NCBI GenBank assembly: GCA_035578155.1
Contig: JAPWDM010000050.1
Coordinates: forward strand, 806,001 to 870,000
From: Brachynemurus nebulosus
Taxonomy: Eukaryota > Arthropoda > Insecta > Neuroptera > Myrmeleontidae
Direction of reading: 5' to 3'
DNA: 64,000 nucleotides
Made by a program: the position numbers and the translations under genes. A model generated the notes under the pieces. It saw only the letters and a list, made by a program, of their open reading frames with translations. It ran no database searches and was not told where the DNA came from. This document shows, in pieces, positions 14,127 through 26,740 of this stretch (its first letter is position 1; every line of letters begins with the position of its first letter).

Positions 14127-14999
14127 AAAAACTACAGTTTTCAGGAAACATAAAAAACACTAAATACTGTATTTTGATCACTATGAATTTAAGAATTGTA
14201 TGTATGTTACACTTTTTGATGTTTGCTACCTATGTGGACATGAAGTAGACATTTAAATATTTTAAATTACAAGCTTTCGTTGTTTTTAGTAAATATGAGA
14301 TTCCAGTCCAGTTTTTTGTTGTACAGAATCAATTATCAAGATAGGAGGTTATGAAATAAATCGATTTTGTTTTTTTCATAAACTTTAAACACGTTTTTTT
14401 CGAAAATATATTTTTCAAATTTGCTGCAGTTATAACTCGAATACAATCATCCGATCGATTTGATTTTTATGCAGCTTCTTTTATATGTTTCTCCATACCA
14501 TGAACCTCCAGTTTTCCAATCGAATAAAAAAGTTATATAATTATGTAAATCAATAAAAAATATTTATTTTATTATATTTTAAGATATTATAACATAAAGA
14601 TATAACCAGGGCCGAATGCACAGAGGGGCTAGTGGGAGCACGCGTCCTGGGCGCCAGGTTTTTAGGGGCGCGAAAAAATAATTTATGAAAATTAGTAATT
14701 GTTTCATAACCAAAAATATAGTGTTAAGTTTCAATTACAGCAATCCCCCAAATAACAAGATTAATTGGTCCGTGTTCTTTGAAACCGTGTTGTTTGAGAC
14801 TACAAAAGATGGGATCCCATTTCATATACATTTGTAAGTAATGTGTATTCATTACAATTAAAATGGAATGGAATTAGCTCTGAATAAATAATAAGCTTAA
14901 GCTAAAGAAGCTCTGAAGTCAATCTATTGTAAAATGTACCGGTTTTTTATTATGTTTGTTTATAAATTAATGATGCTTTACATTATTGAAAATTTTGAT

Positions 15000-15400
15000 C
15001 GTAATTATCTTGTAAACGGTGTATCGTAGCTCAAAAATTACGAGATTTTTGAAAGCTTAAGCGAAGCAAGTTGTGGGTATTCCAAACGTATTGCGACTGT
15101 TAAAATCTACTTTTCGTTATCGAAAATTATCGATACCGAATTGCTCATCATAAACGGATTATAATTGATTAATTCATGCTCATTAATCCCATTGATTTAG
15201 TCACCAATAGAATATTTTAAAAAAAAAATTAGTTTTCGATATTTTTCGTAAATGTAAATTTTTAATCGTAAATATCTTGTAAACGGTGCGTTGTAGCGAA
15301 AACATAACGAAATTTTTGAAGGTTTAAGCGAAGCAAGTTGTGGGTATTCCAAACATATTGGGACTGTTAAAACCTACTTTTCGTTATCGAAAATTATTGA
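15000..15400. repeat. Direct repeat of about 140 bp, spaced about 268 bp
   Basis: The block from 'atcttgtaaacggtg' through 'gcgaagcaagttgtgggta' to 'acttttcgttatcgaaaatt' occurs at about 15007-15130 and again at about 15274-15398 with few changes. Origin unknown; there is no coding potential. Confidence 0.75.
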
Positions 15401-15409
15401 TGTCGAAAA

Positions 15410-17630
15410 TAACGATATTTTCAAACTTTAAATATGTTAATTTCTACATATTCGTATCTTTTCTACTATAAAATTCTCTAAAATTTTTAGTATTTTTTAT
15501 TTTCTGTGTTTTTCCTTTTATAATGACAGATTCAATTTACACGATCTTTATTCGTGTAAATCAAAACTACATGGAACAGATATATTAGCGTACATGGCGT
15601 ACATTGAGGACCGGTGTAACTTTATTATGTCACCGAAGGATGACATATTAATCTCGTTGTGTGATTATAGTGGGGGAAAAATTAATAATAATAATAATAA
15701 AATAATAATATATATAATATAATAATAATTATAGAGTTGTACATGCATATATTGAATAAACGCAAGAGGGCTGTATTCTCACTGTACTTAAAAAACGAGC
15801 CAAAAAATCATAAATTAACATTTTCACTGAGGTGACATTACTTAGTGCGTATCAAAAACACGCACTTGACGAACTTTATATCAAATATAATTTGATGTAT
15901 GTATTTTATTCTGTTTCAAAAGATTTATGTACGTACTTAAAAATTGTGTTGTTTGAAACCGTGTAATTCGGGGGAAGGTACTAATATCGAAGGTACCCGT
16001 GTTCTTTGCGGGTTGTCTGTACTCAATTTGTTGCAGAAACAATGAAATTATAAATTTTTGGTACAAATTCACCAATAAGAGAAAGTTCAAGTATTACGTA
16101 ACATTTTTACCCGATGGAGGGGTTCAGTCAAGAAAACTAAACTTAGTTCATGTCATACGAGATTACATTTAACTGAATACCGTAAAACACCCTATCTTTA
16201 CCATAATTTTTAATTCAAATTTGATTAAAATAAAGACGCACCTAATTTAGTTATATTTAACTGTTTCAATAGAATAAACTGATAAAAAACTTTGATCTAA
16301 CTCATAAATAAATTTTCCAGAAACTTAAATTATTAGTCAAAAATAAAAAAAAAAAAAAACAATAACAAGCTCAAATGTCGAGGAGTTCCTAACTTTACCA
16401 CATTATTACTAATTCATATTTTTTTAGTGAAATATAAAAGATATTATAAAATTGCTAAATATACCATTGTTGTTCATACTTTTTTGTGAATTCCAAATAA
16501 TATCTAACAATAACACGCAGTCATTTCGAAATATTCAACGATAAATCTAGTTGTGATAGAATTATGTTATGAAAACGTCAAATACAGCTGTTCTCACCAG
16601 GGGTGTACAAAATCAGTAAAAATTAATAAAACAAAATGCCAGAAACAAAAAAATAAATAAATTTTGTTTAAAAAAAATAAAACACAATGTTACATATTTG
16701 ATATTACAAACTGACTAAGTAACAAAATCAGAAATAAAAAACAAAACAATTGTCTATTAAATCAATCAATGTTCAATTTCAATCAAATTGTCTAACTTAC
16801 AAAATCAGAATCTTTTTAACCAAAACAAGATACTCAGTTTTATTCTCTATTGTTTTTCTTTGGAATCCAAATTGTTTTTCAGTGCATAATGTTGCAATTT
16901 GTCTACTTTTTACCATATCAATTGCTAGATTTAACATTCTGCAGAATAATTTTTGTATGTCCTTGCACCAATTTTCTTCTTATGATGTTTACCAGACATT
17001 TTGTATAAATGTAAACCTATAACAATGTTTTTTACTTTAATATCTCAATTCGTGTAAAAATATAATGCAATTCGTATATTTTTGACAACCCTGACTGTTG
17101 GCAGCGCTGACTGGTAAAGTTGGGATTTTTTAAAGTACTCTAATTTTACCAAATTTGCTATATCAGTGATAGTGGTATTCATTTACGAAATATTTGATTA
17201 ATGTATAATTTTGAATAAAAATAAATTTACTTGAGTTTTTAAACAAATATATGAGTTTATAATTATTGTATGAGTTTTAAACTTGAAAAACTGATTAAAA
17301 TAAAATGCAATTAGGAGAATTTTAGTGGATAATCTTACTAATAGTTACCTACATTATCGGCAAAGGCTAAAGATAATTTAAAGTTATTATAGTGACATCT
17401 CTGTTCTTTTCAAGTGTACTACGCATGATGATTACGACAACGGTGACATCTATACCCAGGACCCCCGTTCTCAGTGTGATAGAGAGATAATCGAGGGACA
17501 AAAAATGTATTGAAGTTGGCTATCTTGCAGAAATAAACTTCTGGTGTACTTTATCTATGGTTTAGGCTAACAAAATTTTCGTATGGAACGCCAGCATTTT
17601 GTAGTCGGTTGGGTCGGGTAGTATTTTTTT
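15410..17630. other. AT-rich intergenic DNA upstream of TFIIS
   Basis: No gene is seen. A degenerate pogo-like end is visible at about 15990-16025. The immediate upstream region of TFIIS (17400-17789) is less A/T-rich and probably holds its promoter and 5'UTR, but I see no defined motif. Confidence 0.4.
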
Positions 17631-17789
17631 TTTAAAATGTTGTCAGCACTTGTTACCTTTAAATGGTGGCTTGTGGACTTTAGTGTAAGAAGTGTTTATA
17701 TCTTAGCGTGATTTTCTTAAAAAAACGTAGTGTAAATTATTTTAAAAAAATAATATTGTGTAAAATATTGTAATATACAATAAAACAAA

Positions 17790-18974
17790 ATGCCAATCGA
17801 GGAAGAAGTTTTAAGAATACAAAAGAAACTTATCAAAATGTCATCCGGTGATGGCACGGTAAGTTACAAATATTTTATTTCGTGTACATTATTATAAGTA
17901 CATGTATATATTTTATTTGTGACATTTTTCAAATTAATATTTTTAAATTAGTAGTAGTTATCAATAAACTTATAATTTTATTGATAAAAATTTATCAGCA
18001 CTTTCATTTTTGTGAATATATTATTTTTTTTTCAAACAGTGTAATAAATATTTTTGGAAAAACTTCTAGAAATTCGTCAGTTTATTGAAGAAATATTTTA
18101 ATAATATATTGCTTGTTATCTTAAACATATTGTAATAATTTTTTAATAGGGACAAGAACAGGCGATGGATCTACTAAGAGAGCTGCAAAGTTTATCAGTA
18201 AACTTGGAAATTTTAACCAAAACACGTATCGGTATGACAGTGAATGCATTACGAAAGTCAAGCAAAGACGATGACGTAATCGGTTTATCGAAAACATTAA
18301 TTAAAAATTGGAAGAAATTCTTATCCGGTCCAAATTCAAATTCATCGACAAAAGAATCCGGCAGTTCATCCGCGTCAAAGAGTAAACCGAAAGAGAATCT
18401 TAAAGATGAAAAATTCAAACAAGACGAGAAAGACAGTAGGAAAATGCAAACACAATTCCCAGCCACAAATACAACTGACGCGGTGCGCTTGAAATGTCGT
18501 GAACTCTTATTAGGTGCTTTAAGTGTTGAAACGGAAATATCAACGGAGGGTTGTGCCCCATTAGAGAAACTTGCCGAGGATTTGGAAGAGGCAATCTTTT
18601 ACGAATTTAAAAATACCGATATGCGTTATAAAAATCGTATCCGTAGTCGCGTGGCAAATCTCAAAGATATAAAAAATCCAAATTTACGAACAAATTTCAT
18701 AGTGGGCGTAATATCGGCACAACGGCTCGCCACAATGACCGCCGAGGAGATGGCGAACGACGAAATGAAACAGTTACGTGAACGATTTAAAAAGGAGGCG
18801 ATCGACGATGCCCAACTGGCGCAAGTGCAAGGCACCAAAACCGATTTACTTAAATGTGGCAAATGCGGCAAACGTAATTGTACCTACAATCAAATGCAAA
18901 CACGAAGTTCCGATGAACCGATGACCACATTCGTCCTGTGTAACGAGTGCGGCAATCGTTGGAAGTTCTGTTAA
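17790..18974 (+). CDS. TfIIS: Transcription elongation factor S-II (TFIIS), 2 exons
   Basis: TFIIS rescues backtracked RNA polymerase II by inserting an acidic hairpin into its active site, triggering transcript cleavage. Exon 1 (17790-17858, 23 codons) and exon 2 (18150-18974) join in phase 0 across a 291-bp intron, giving 297 residues, the usual size. Domain order is complete: the N-terminal LW/TFIIN bundle (from [10 protein letters not shown] to IKNWKKFL), a charged Ser/Lys linker, the three-helix Pol II-binding domain ([10 protein letters not shown] to MKQLRERF) and the C-terminal zinc ribbon. The ribbon shows CGKC and CNEC knuckles around the [10 protein letters not shown] hairpin with the essential Asp-Glu pair, ending RWKFC. 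Exon 1 was chosen because it supplies an in-frame ATG after 'aaaacaaa' and a gtaagt donor. It is on the same strand as RPB3, 8.4 kb downstream. Confidence 0.96.
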
Positions 18975-19302
18975 AATAGCTGATTAGTGATTGCCGTTCA
19001 AAACACTTTTTTTTTGCTGTTTATACGTGATTTTCATTTATTTATTTGAAATTAGACAGTGACTGATCGAGCTTTGTAAAAAAAAAAATTGTTTTTTTTT
19101 CCCCCGATCCGACGATGGACTGAAACACACATTTATTGTTAGAAATCGATTTTAAAAATTGATTTTTCATACATTTCATATGTTTGTTAAGAATTAGCCT
19201 TTTCATTTTATTAATATATGCCTCTTATCTCTAAATGAAATGCTGAATTTTATATTTTGTTTAGTAAAAGCTAATGTTCTTAAAATAATTTTCTTTTCTT
19301 AA

Positions 19303-20020
19303 GGGGTTATACCTAGTTGCTAGCCCAAAAAAACGCGTGTTTTTAAAAATTTTTTCTGAAGGAACCTTTTATTAAATAAATCTATGGAAAACATATATAG
19401 GTAATATATTTCTTATATTTTGAAATCAGTCTTTTTTTTTTTAAATACAGTAATTTACTGCTCCTGTAGCTGATCTCCTGGAGGTCCTTCAAAAAAAAGT
19501 GTCCGGCGGTGAGCAACATATCTCTGGTTTGGATTATCCGAAATGAAAAATTCAAAGAAAATTCTTTAATGGAGACATGAAACCAGGTATTAATCGAAGG
19601 AATAATCAAAATTTTGATTTTTGACAAAATGGCGGCTTCCCCAAAAAAGTTCCGATTTTCAAGAAAAATTTCCAATTTCAAGTGGTCTAAAAAATCGAAA
19701 TAATTGTTAGAAATTTTATTCCTTCGATTAAACCTGGGGAATATGTTGACAAAGATTGTGTCAAAATTTAAACCCGATCGGTCAAGCTGTTTTGGAGAAA
19801 TCGTGCTCACCGACTTTGAAAAGATCATTTTGAGAAAATCGTATTTAAAGTTCCTTTCGTCTACTTTCAACCACACGGAGACGGTCTACGAATACACATA
19901 TATCTTCACGAATATTTGTCGGATCGATTTGAAATTTTCAGAGAATACACTCATATATAAGTATATTCTGAAAATGTAAAAAAAATCGATTTTTTGAAAA
20001 TTCTAACTAGGTATAACCCC
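19303..20020. mobile_element. TTAA-type (piggyBac-like) non-autonomous element
   Basis: The ends 'ggggttatacctagtt' and 'aactaggtataacccc' are inverted repeats bounded by TTAA at 19299-19302 and 20021-20024. The 718-bp interior has inverted structure and open frames of 164 codons (-) and 91 codons (+) that look like no known protein. Confidence 0.85.
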
Positions 20021-20073
20021 TTAATACGTGCAGTTGGGTTTCGGATAATCTTGGGTCTTTTTTATGACTATTA

Positions 20074-20446
20074 CAGGGTGGCGATCGACCTGGAAAACCT
20101 GGAAAAGTCAGGGAATTTCAAATTTCTGGAATAGTCAGGGAAAAATCAGGGAATTTCAATTGTAGTCAAGAAATTTTAAGAATTATAGATATTTTATTGA
20201 TATATGTAAAAAAATTTTTTTAATTAAACAAAAATCTGGAAACAGATTGACTCAGTAAATCACAATCTCAAAAACTTCACGCAGTTTTTGACAGTACTTT
20301 CAAATTATGATGGAAACTAAATTTAGAAATAACTAAAAAATGTAATATTCATTTAAACAATATTTTTTTTCGGTAAGCTCTGGAATTTTATTCAGAGTCA
20401 GGGAAAAGTCAGGAAATTTTGAAATTAATTTTCAATCGCCACCCTG
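20074..20446. mobile_element. CAGGGTGGCG-end MITE, CTATTA duplication
   Basis: Ends 'cagggtggcgatcgac' and 'caatcgccaccctg'; CTATTA at both 20068-20073 and 20447-20452. Subterminal 'gtcagggaa' boxes are shared with the copies at 26741 and 10723. Confidence 0.85.
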
Positions 20447-20643
20447 CTATTATAGAACTTTGTAAGATATTTATATTATTATCTTAATGGAGAAGTCTGG
20501 CATTTTTTTGATGGGTAACGTTACACTTTACACAGATCGGTAGATCTATTTCACTTACTGATACAGATGTATGACGTCATCTTTGCTAAGGCATTGCAAA
20601 TAGGGCGAAGAGTTTTTTTTTTTATTAAACTTTTATAAAGCTG

Positions 20644-20847
20644 GTATAGGTGAAATTATTTAAATTTGGACTGACGTCATTAACAAATGAAACAAAATTA
20701 GACTTACAATTTTATATTACTATAGTTACTCTAATATAAAAATAACAAAAAGGAAAAGAAGACAGAAAACTTTGGTACGTCTAATTTTGATTAATTTGTT
20801 GCATTTGTTTAATGACGTCAGTCCAAGTTTAAATAATTTTACCTATA
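20644..20847. mobile_element. Small foldback MITE
   Basis: The arms 'attatttaaatttggactga' and its near complement around 20810-20845 enclose about 100 bp. Each arm includes a 'tgacgtca' octamer, which matches the CRE consensus by chance or otherwise. Confidence 0.7.
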
Positions 20848-20859
20848 AATACGTTAACA

Positions 20860-21671
20860 GGGTACTTGACTGCAAATGAGAAATGATTCTAAATGCTTTG
20901 TTCTTACGTATAAATTAGTTCATTTTTGTTAAATTATTAAAAATCTTCAAAAAACCCATTGTTCAATTTTAAATGAACAAATTGGCGGGAAAAACGACTT
21001 GGCGTAGTGACGTATGCAATGACGTCGCGATTTAACTCAAATAGATGTCACTTTCATTCATGTCAACACTTGTCAACATGGTTTCACATTTGTACACAAT
21101 ATTCAGCAGTCATCATGCTCAGTTTTAGTGGTATTTACAACTTTCTACTTTGTTATCTTCTTCATTTATTATCACTGTAAGATTTTCATGAAGCCCTATA
21201 AGTATTAAATGCACTTTAAGAAAACTGTTTGACGTAACTTTAAAATTGTAGCAAAAAATAAAAGCATTTTTAACATAATATTTAAAACAAGTTGATAAGG
21301 ATATTTTACGTATTAAGTGACGATGTATTCCTTCCATCAATCTTTTTTGAGTGCAAAATTAATTGCAAACCAAAAAGTTCAAAATAAATTACAAAGAAAA
21401 ACAACTTCTCTTGGTCAATTAGAATTGTAAAAATGTCACAATGAAAATGCAATTTGTCATAGACAATACGTAACTACAGTAATAAGATCTGCTATAAAAA
21501 ATGACGTCATTTTCAAATATCACTGCCTTTTTAATCATTTAAATGAAGGCATCGAATTTTTAAATAACTAAAGAATATTTTTATTTGTCACTACTAAAAT
21601 TGAATATATTTAAGGATAATACATAAAATTATTCAACATTTAAAACAAATTTTGAATACAGTCAAGTACCG
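20860..21671. mobile_element. GGGTACTTGAC-end MITE, copy 1
   Basis: The ends 'gggtacttgactg' and 'cagtcaagtacc' are inverted repeats. The element is homologous, in opposite orientation, to 47271-47883: shared inner stretches include 'acaaataaaaatattcttta' on the minus strand. The target was probably TA, but here only 'ca'/'ta' can be read. Confidence 0.75.
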
Positions 21672-22329
21672 TATTACTACGAATACAATTTTAAAATTTT
21701 CATCTTTTACAAATTCAATATTTTGACGTTTTAAAATGTTATTTTTTAAACGTGTGAAGATTTATAAATACCTATATAATTTTTTTTTTAATATTAAATT
21801 CATGGTAATTAAATAAAAAAAAAAATTGTATAAAGGACACTTGGTGTCTGATTGTGCGGATATTTGACGTCGCAAGCGAATTGGGAATCAATCATTCCGC
21901 CCCTAAACTTTGATTTTCTATTTCTCTATTATTTATTAATGGTTTTCAAAAATTTTTTCACCAGTTTAGTAATTTTGATCCATACTTTAGTTAAATGTAA
22001 CTACATATTTCATTATTCACACTACGAGACTTCTCCATTCTAAAAGCTTGTTTTTAGAATCAATTATAGGATTCAAAAACCTTATTGAATTATGTTAGAT
22101 GCATAAAATGTTTCTATGCAATAATTTTATATAAGTCGAACAACTCATTTCCACTAAACAGACATAGAAAATGGGCATTAGCTTTTATAAATTTTCGTTA
22201 AATCGGATCCTCTTCTCCATTGTTAATAAACACACATACAAAGAGAGAAGAAACTAATTTATTTTTTTTTAAACATATTTTATGTAAATGAAACGACATT
22301 GTATTATAGGCTACCCGACTGTACTTTTT

Positions 22330-22500
22330 AGCTGAGTGTCTGCTAAGTCGGAAACACAGCGCGGTGCAATTCCGCTCTCGGAGATAAATACATCTGAATA
22401 AATGTAGGTTCGTTCACTAGGTTGACAGAGCGGCACGATACCGCCCCGGAGATCTAAGAACCGCGCCGCACCGCGTTTCCGACCTAGTGGACGCTCAGCT
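22330..22500. mobile_element. GC-rich MITE with AGCTGAG ends
   Basis: The ends 'agctgagtgtctgctaag' and its near complement 'cctagtggacgctcagct' extend to about 45 bp of inverted repeat (gtcggaaacac...gcgcgg). It stands out against the A/T-rich surroundings. The target duplication is not clear. Confidence 0.78.
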
Positions 22501-22697
22501 TTATACTATCAACTTTCCAGTTTATTTTTTATTACAGTTTGTTTATTTCATTCAGACTTTTCAGACTTATTGTAAGCGATAAATATCAAATTTGACAAGG
22601 GAAGGTTTTTTTTTAAATATTTCTACAGAGAAATGTGCTATTAAATTGAAATTTAACATAGAATAACATGGCTGAGTGCGAAGTATCTGGTAGAGAT

Positions 22698-23065
22698 CAC
22701 AGAGTACCAGAGACAACGTTGCTATCTCTATACTACTGAAACCAGTGTAACCAATAAAGGATAGAAAATATGTTATATATGTGCACTGGGTTTACTTTGT
22801 ATTTATGCGGTGATCTGTCTTTGTGTGAGTGATCGGAGGTGTGTTGGCCGTGGTGTCGCATACATATATATGATACTACAACGCATGTATGTGGCACCAT
22901 GTGGGAGTTCTAACAATGCCAACAACAATCAAAACAGTTGACCTGTGATTGACCTCCACTCATCCACTGCTACGGAGCGAGTGACTACTAAGTAGCTTAA
23001 CTTTCACAGAACTGCACACTGCAGATTTCATGATAGAAATAGTTGCGTTACCTCTGTACTCTGTG
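22698..23065. mobile_element. hAT MITE (CACAGAG ends) with 8-bp target duplication
   Basis: It starts 'cacagagtac' and ends 'gtactctgtg'. The 8 bp before (gtagagat, 22690-22697) and after (gtggagac, 23066-23073) match at 6 of 8 positions. An unoccupied copy of the flanking repeat is present at about 62485-62640, where the site reads 'gtggggac' once. Members of the same family lie at 30215, 44332 and 58195. Confidence 0.85.
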
Positions 23066-23073
23066 GTGGAGAC

Positions 23074-23875
23074 AATTAAATCGAGTGCAGCGTGAGTAGT
23101 GGCGAAAACAAGTACTAATACGGGCTCATATTGTATTTATAGTGTAGTAAAAAATATTAACATTTTCCACTTTGATTATAAACGCAATTGTAACTAACAT
23201 GTCGGTATTTTATACATCAAATAGTTTAGTGTACAAACCAGTTCAACCAGTGTACAAAATTTCAAAAAATTCGGTGAAGTAAATTTTGAGTTATGATGTT
23301 CACGAACTTCAAAAATGTTGTTTGCGAAAAAATGGATTTAAAGTTTTTTTATACTAAAAAATCCAAAACTAAACATCAGTAAAATGATATAATTTTTTAT
23401 ACTTTCCCCGGGTAATTATAGTAAGTATTTGCTTTGTATAAGATTTGCAAGTATAAAATTAAAGTAAATTTTATACTTACCAGGTAGGCGCGTCGCGCAG
23501 CTACCTTGCAGGTATAAAAATCGAGCATGAGGGCCGGTCGCTTGAAACGCTGTATCTTCATTAGTTTTGCTCGGATTTACTTGAAATTTTGACACAACAC
23601 GCTCGACATGTTATACATTCAGAAAAAAAATTAAAAAATGCAAAAAATAGTTTTAAAACCCTTACCCCCCCCCCCCCCCCCCAATTCCTCTTACTACTCT
23701 CCGCAACGCTCTAAATGTTCACTTCCTTCTATTCAAACGTTTGTTTACAAAAAGGCTGGTTTCATTATTCATTATTATATTCGTTAAAATTTGATTTAAA
23801 TACTTTGTTAAAATACATACATATTATGTATGTATATGTGCACTATATCTCAAAATTTAACAAAATATAAAAAGA
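23074..23875. other. Repeat-derived and AT-rich DNA with a poly-C run
   Basis: 23066-23215 repeats at about 62498-62640. A run of about 18 C residues lies at 23664-23682. A GC-rich patch sits near 23485-23560. No gene is seen. Confidence 0.5.
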
Positions 23876-23983
23876 ATGGAGAATTTTATAGAATGCGTGC
23901 GAAAATTTCCATGTTTATGGAAAGTTAATTTAGAAGATTATAAAAATAAGGAAATTAAAGAGAGTGCTTGGAGAAATGCTGCT
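23876..23983 (+). pseudogene. N-terminal fragment of a MADF-domain protein, probably from a PIF/Harbinger element
   Basis: The first 36 codons read like the start of a MADF domain, a Myb-related DNA-binding fold: FIECVRKFPCLW, then a DYKNKEIKESAWRNA helix with the usual Trp and basic/acidic spacing. The similarity stops abruptly at about 23983, less than half way through the roughly 85-residue domain. Directly opposite, on the minus strand, another start codon (24072) opens a frame MADLWDVLQMQILFDSSS running back to the same junction. MADF proteins are common second ORFs of PIF/Harbinger transposons, so a deletion derivative joining the two 5' ends is the likely explanation. The MADF call is fairly good; the Harbinger link is inference. 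Confidence 0.5.
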
Positions 23984-24072
23984 ACTCTATTGTCAAACTC
24001 GGCATCAGAATCATCTTTTGATGAACTATCAAATAAAATTTGCATTTGCAAAACATCCCAAAGATCAGCCAT
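23983..24072 (-). pseudogene. Start of a second truncated transposon-like ORF facing the MADF fragment
   Basis: An ATG at 24072 opens about 30 codons rich in Asp/Ser (SSSKDDSDAEFDNRV) that end at the point where the opposing MADF similarity ends. The acidic-serine composition is of the type seen near the start of some Harbinger nucleases, but 30 residues are too few for assignment. Confidence 0.3.
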
Positions 24073-24139
24073 TGTTTCTTCTGATTGCTATGACTCAAAT
24101 AATATAATAATAAATAGTATTCGTCTGCAACCATCTTAA

Positions 24140-24586
24140 CACTTTCAGTTCCACGGCTTCGGCATCCGAAACCAAACAAAACATCCTCAGAGGCCGACCG
24201 CAATCAATATTTAGAACAATAAATAAAACACTAAAAATATTTATAAAAAAGATTTTATATTATTCTAATAAAAATAATTTATTATGTACTACGTACCGGA
24301 CACTTTTCATTTTTTGTACATATAAATATACATAATATGTTTTATCATCAAAATATCTAGGCTTCATGTTTTATTTACAATAATATTTTTATCCATGTAC
24401 CTATGTGTGTTGTATACTTGTATGTATATGTGTGTTACTCATCTTTTGACTTGCATAACACATACATGTTGAATCTTAGTGTTTTGTGGAATCATTTTAT
24501 GTACATACTTGTTTACATAAAATTTGCTTAAAAATATTGTCGGCTTCCGGGGAAGTTTATTGTGAAAGTGCTCGGGCCTCATAGTG
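24140..24586. mobile_element. TTAA-type MITE (CACTTTCAG ends), copy 1
   Basis: Bounded by TTAA at 24136-24139 and 24587-24590. It has asymmetric subterminal blocks 'cggcttcggcatccgaaac' and 'cggcttccggggaagttt'. A second copy with the same ends is at 57353-57806. Non-coding. Confidence 0.85.
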
Positions 24587-25079
24587 TTAATATAATATTA
24601 TATTATATCTTACTTCTGAACTATTATATATATTATATTATCGCTCTCAGTCCGTAGCGGGCTTTATTTATATTCGTTAATGAGTCCGGAAAAATGTGTA
24701 TGTAGATGTCGTTGCCATTACGCACCCTGCCAATACAAATTAAATTTCAATTTAATGGCACATTTTTGTGTAAAAATATTTAAAAAAACCTTCTCCTATA
24801 AAATTTGATATTTGTCGCTTACGATAAGTCGGTGGTAATGAGTCGATATCTTTGATTCTGTTTTATTCTACTAGCATTTTGTCGAAGAACATCGAAATAT
24901 TAGAAAACATAAAAAAGAGGTATTATATTCTAAATATTATATAACGAATCATTTAATAAGTTAAATCGTTTTTCGGTAATATGTCAGTATTTGGTTGTAC
25001 AAACGTTTACATATTTACAAAAATACCAAAAAAAATCCTTTGAGTTTATGGTATCTTTTATCATTTTGCTTATTTTTAC

Positions 25080-25795
25080 TAGGGTTGTTGCGGATATCCG
25101 CATCTGCAAATGCAGAACATCTGCATCACTTTTTTGATATTCGCATCCGCACCATGGTAATGCGAATTCGGATGCGGATATCAGAAGATATGATTTGAAT
25201 CTAATTGTTGATATGCCATCCGATTTATTATTATCGAAATTATAGTTAGACATCAGAGGCCATGCCTTATTGAATTTATAGAGCTGATCTTACAATTATT
25301 TTTTTTACAAAAGATAACTGTTTTAATATCATTATCATCCACATTAATAATACATTTAAAAAAAATAAGATATTTTTTGGTTTTCAATTCAATCAAGAAA
25401 CAAATTATCTGTTAGTACAGTAAGATAAAATTTCAGCCTCTTAGAAAATACTTCTAAAGTGTATATTTTAAACCAAATTCAAAGATGTTTTAGCCGATTC
25501 AAAGGCTTATGGTATTAAACTTGACTTATAGTATGTCAGTACGTATATTTGAAAAGAGTATTATCAAAAAAAATTTGAAAATTCAAAAATTGATCGATTT
25601 ATTCCCTATTTCAAAATAATGATAACGAAATAGATAGATAATAAGAAAAGATATTGCTAAACTTTAAAAGAATTTACAATAGCAGCAAAAGTTTTATTTC
25701 TAAAATACATAACTTACCAAATTTCGCTCCCTAAGAAAAATATATTTTTTCTAAACATCCTCATCTGCAGATGTATTACATCCGCAACAACCCTG
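25080..25795. mobile_element. hAT-type element (AGGGTTGTTGCGG ends)
   Basis: The ends 'agggttgttgcggatat' and 'atccgcaacaaccct' are inverted. Flanking octamers 'atttttac' (25072-25079) and 'atctttac' (25796-25803) differ by one base. The subterminal regions carry several 'gcatctgca' and 'gcggatatc' boxes. Confidence 0.83.
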
Positions 25796-26535
25796 ATCTT
25801 TACTTCAAGTCGTATTCAAAGGGTTAAATAATTAAATAAAATATTAACTTGCATTAAAGATATGTGAAAAAAATTCTAGCTGTAATAAATTGTGATTGTA
25901 CTGAACAGTTTTCAAAAGATTAATTACATTGGCCGAAGTTCGAACCCTTTGTAAGGCAGATATTATATCTAGTGTAAGCAAATCATAGTCTACTAACCAA
26001 GATAAAATCATATGATACGAACTCATTAAAAATATTTCGAAGTTGGAAAATCGATTCAAAATAAACTTATTACAAATGGTAACTGAATAATTGTTAATTT
26101 TTAAGGCTAGTTTAGTCTTACCTTCTTAAATCCTGATACAACAAAAAAATTATATCACTTTCTAAGAAAAGCTGTCTTATAAAGGGTTAAAATAATGAGT
26201 GAAATTTTATTTCATGAAACATTAACAATCGCTTATAACTTTGTTGTACATAGTGAGTAATTTTCTAAAATGGAAAGAAGTAAATACACGGTAGAATCCA
26301 ACATGACAATGTTTTAATCAATTTTTAACCGTGTCATATAAGCTGTTACTGTATTCCTTCTAAATAAATTAACATTTGAAATATTTTGTCACTTTTTACC
26401 AATAAATAGACTTTTTAGTTTACTTTTTGCTATAGTAGTGGTTTTTAGGGTTCCAAAGTAACTCTTCGAAATTCTAATGCTTTTGTGCAGCCTGTCACTT
26501 TCCATCAATAGCATAATTCGACAGGAGTACAGGTA

Positions 26536-26732
26536 TTGGCGACGCAAAGATCACGCGAGTGCCTCTGGTTTTTTATTAAAATTAGAAATTGTATCAAGTA
26601 AAACGTTTTACATACGTTTAATTGCGGATTTCTACATTTTATATCACCAATTAAACGTACACGCATATTTTTACTTGATACTAGTTCTAATTATACCACC
26701 AGAGGTGTGAGTGAGAATCTTTGCATCGCCAA
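26536..26732. mobile_element. TTGGCGACGCAAAG MITE, copy A
   Basis: Inverted ends 'ttggcgacgcaaaga' and 'tctttgcatcgccaa', with long terminal repeats of about 75 bp. Same family as 43077, 50839 and the centre of the giant palindrome at 32657. The left flank is TA, the right TC. Confidence 0.82.
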
Positions 26733-26740
26733 TCTTATTA

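Noticed and set aside
16750..17022. 90-codon plus-strand frame
   Set aside because: No motif, AT-driven composition, no splice or start context that would support a gene.
19382..19979. Open frames of 164 codons (-) and 91 codons (+)
   Set aside because: Both lie within the TTAA-flanked MITE 19303-20020 and overlap on opposite strands with no recognisable domain.
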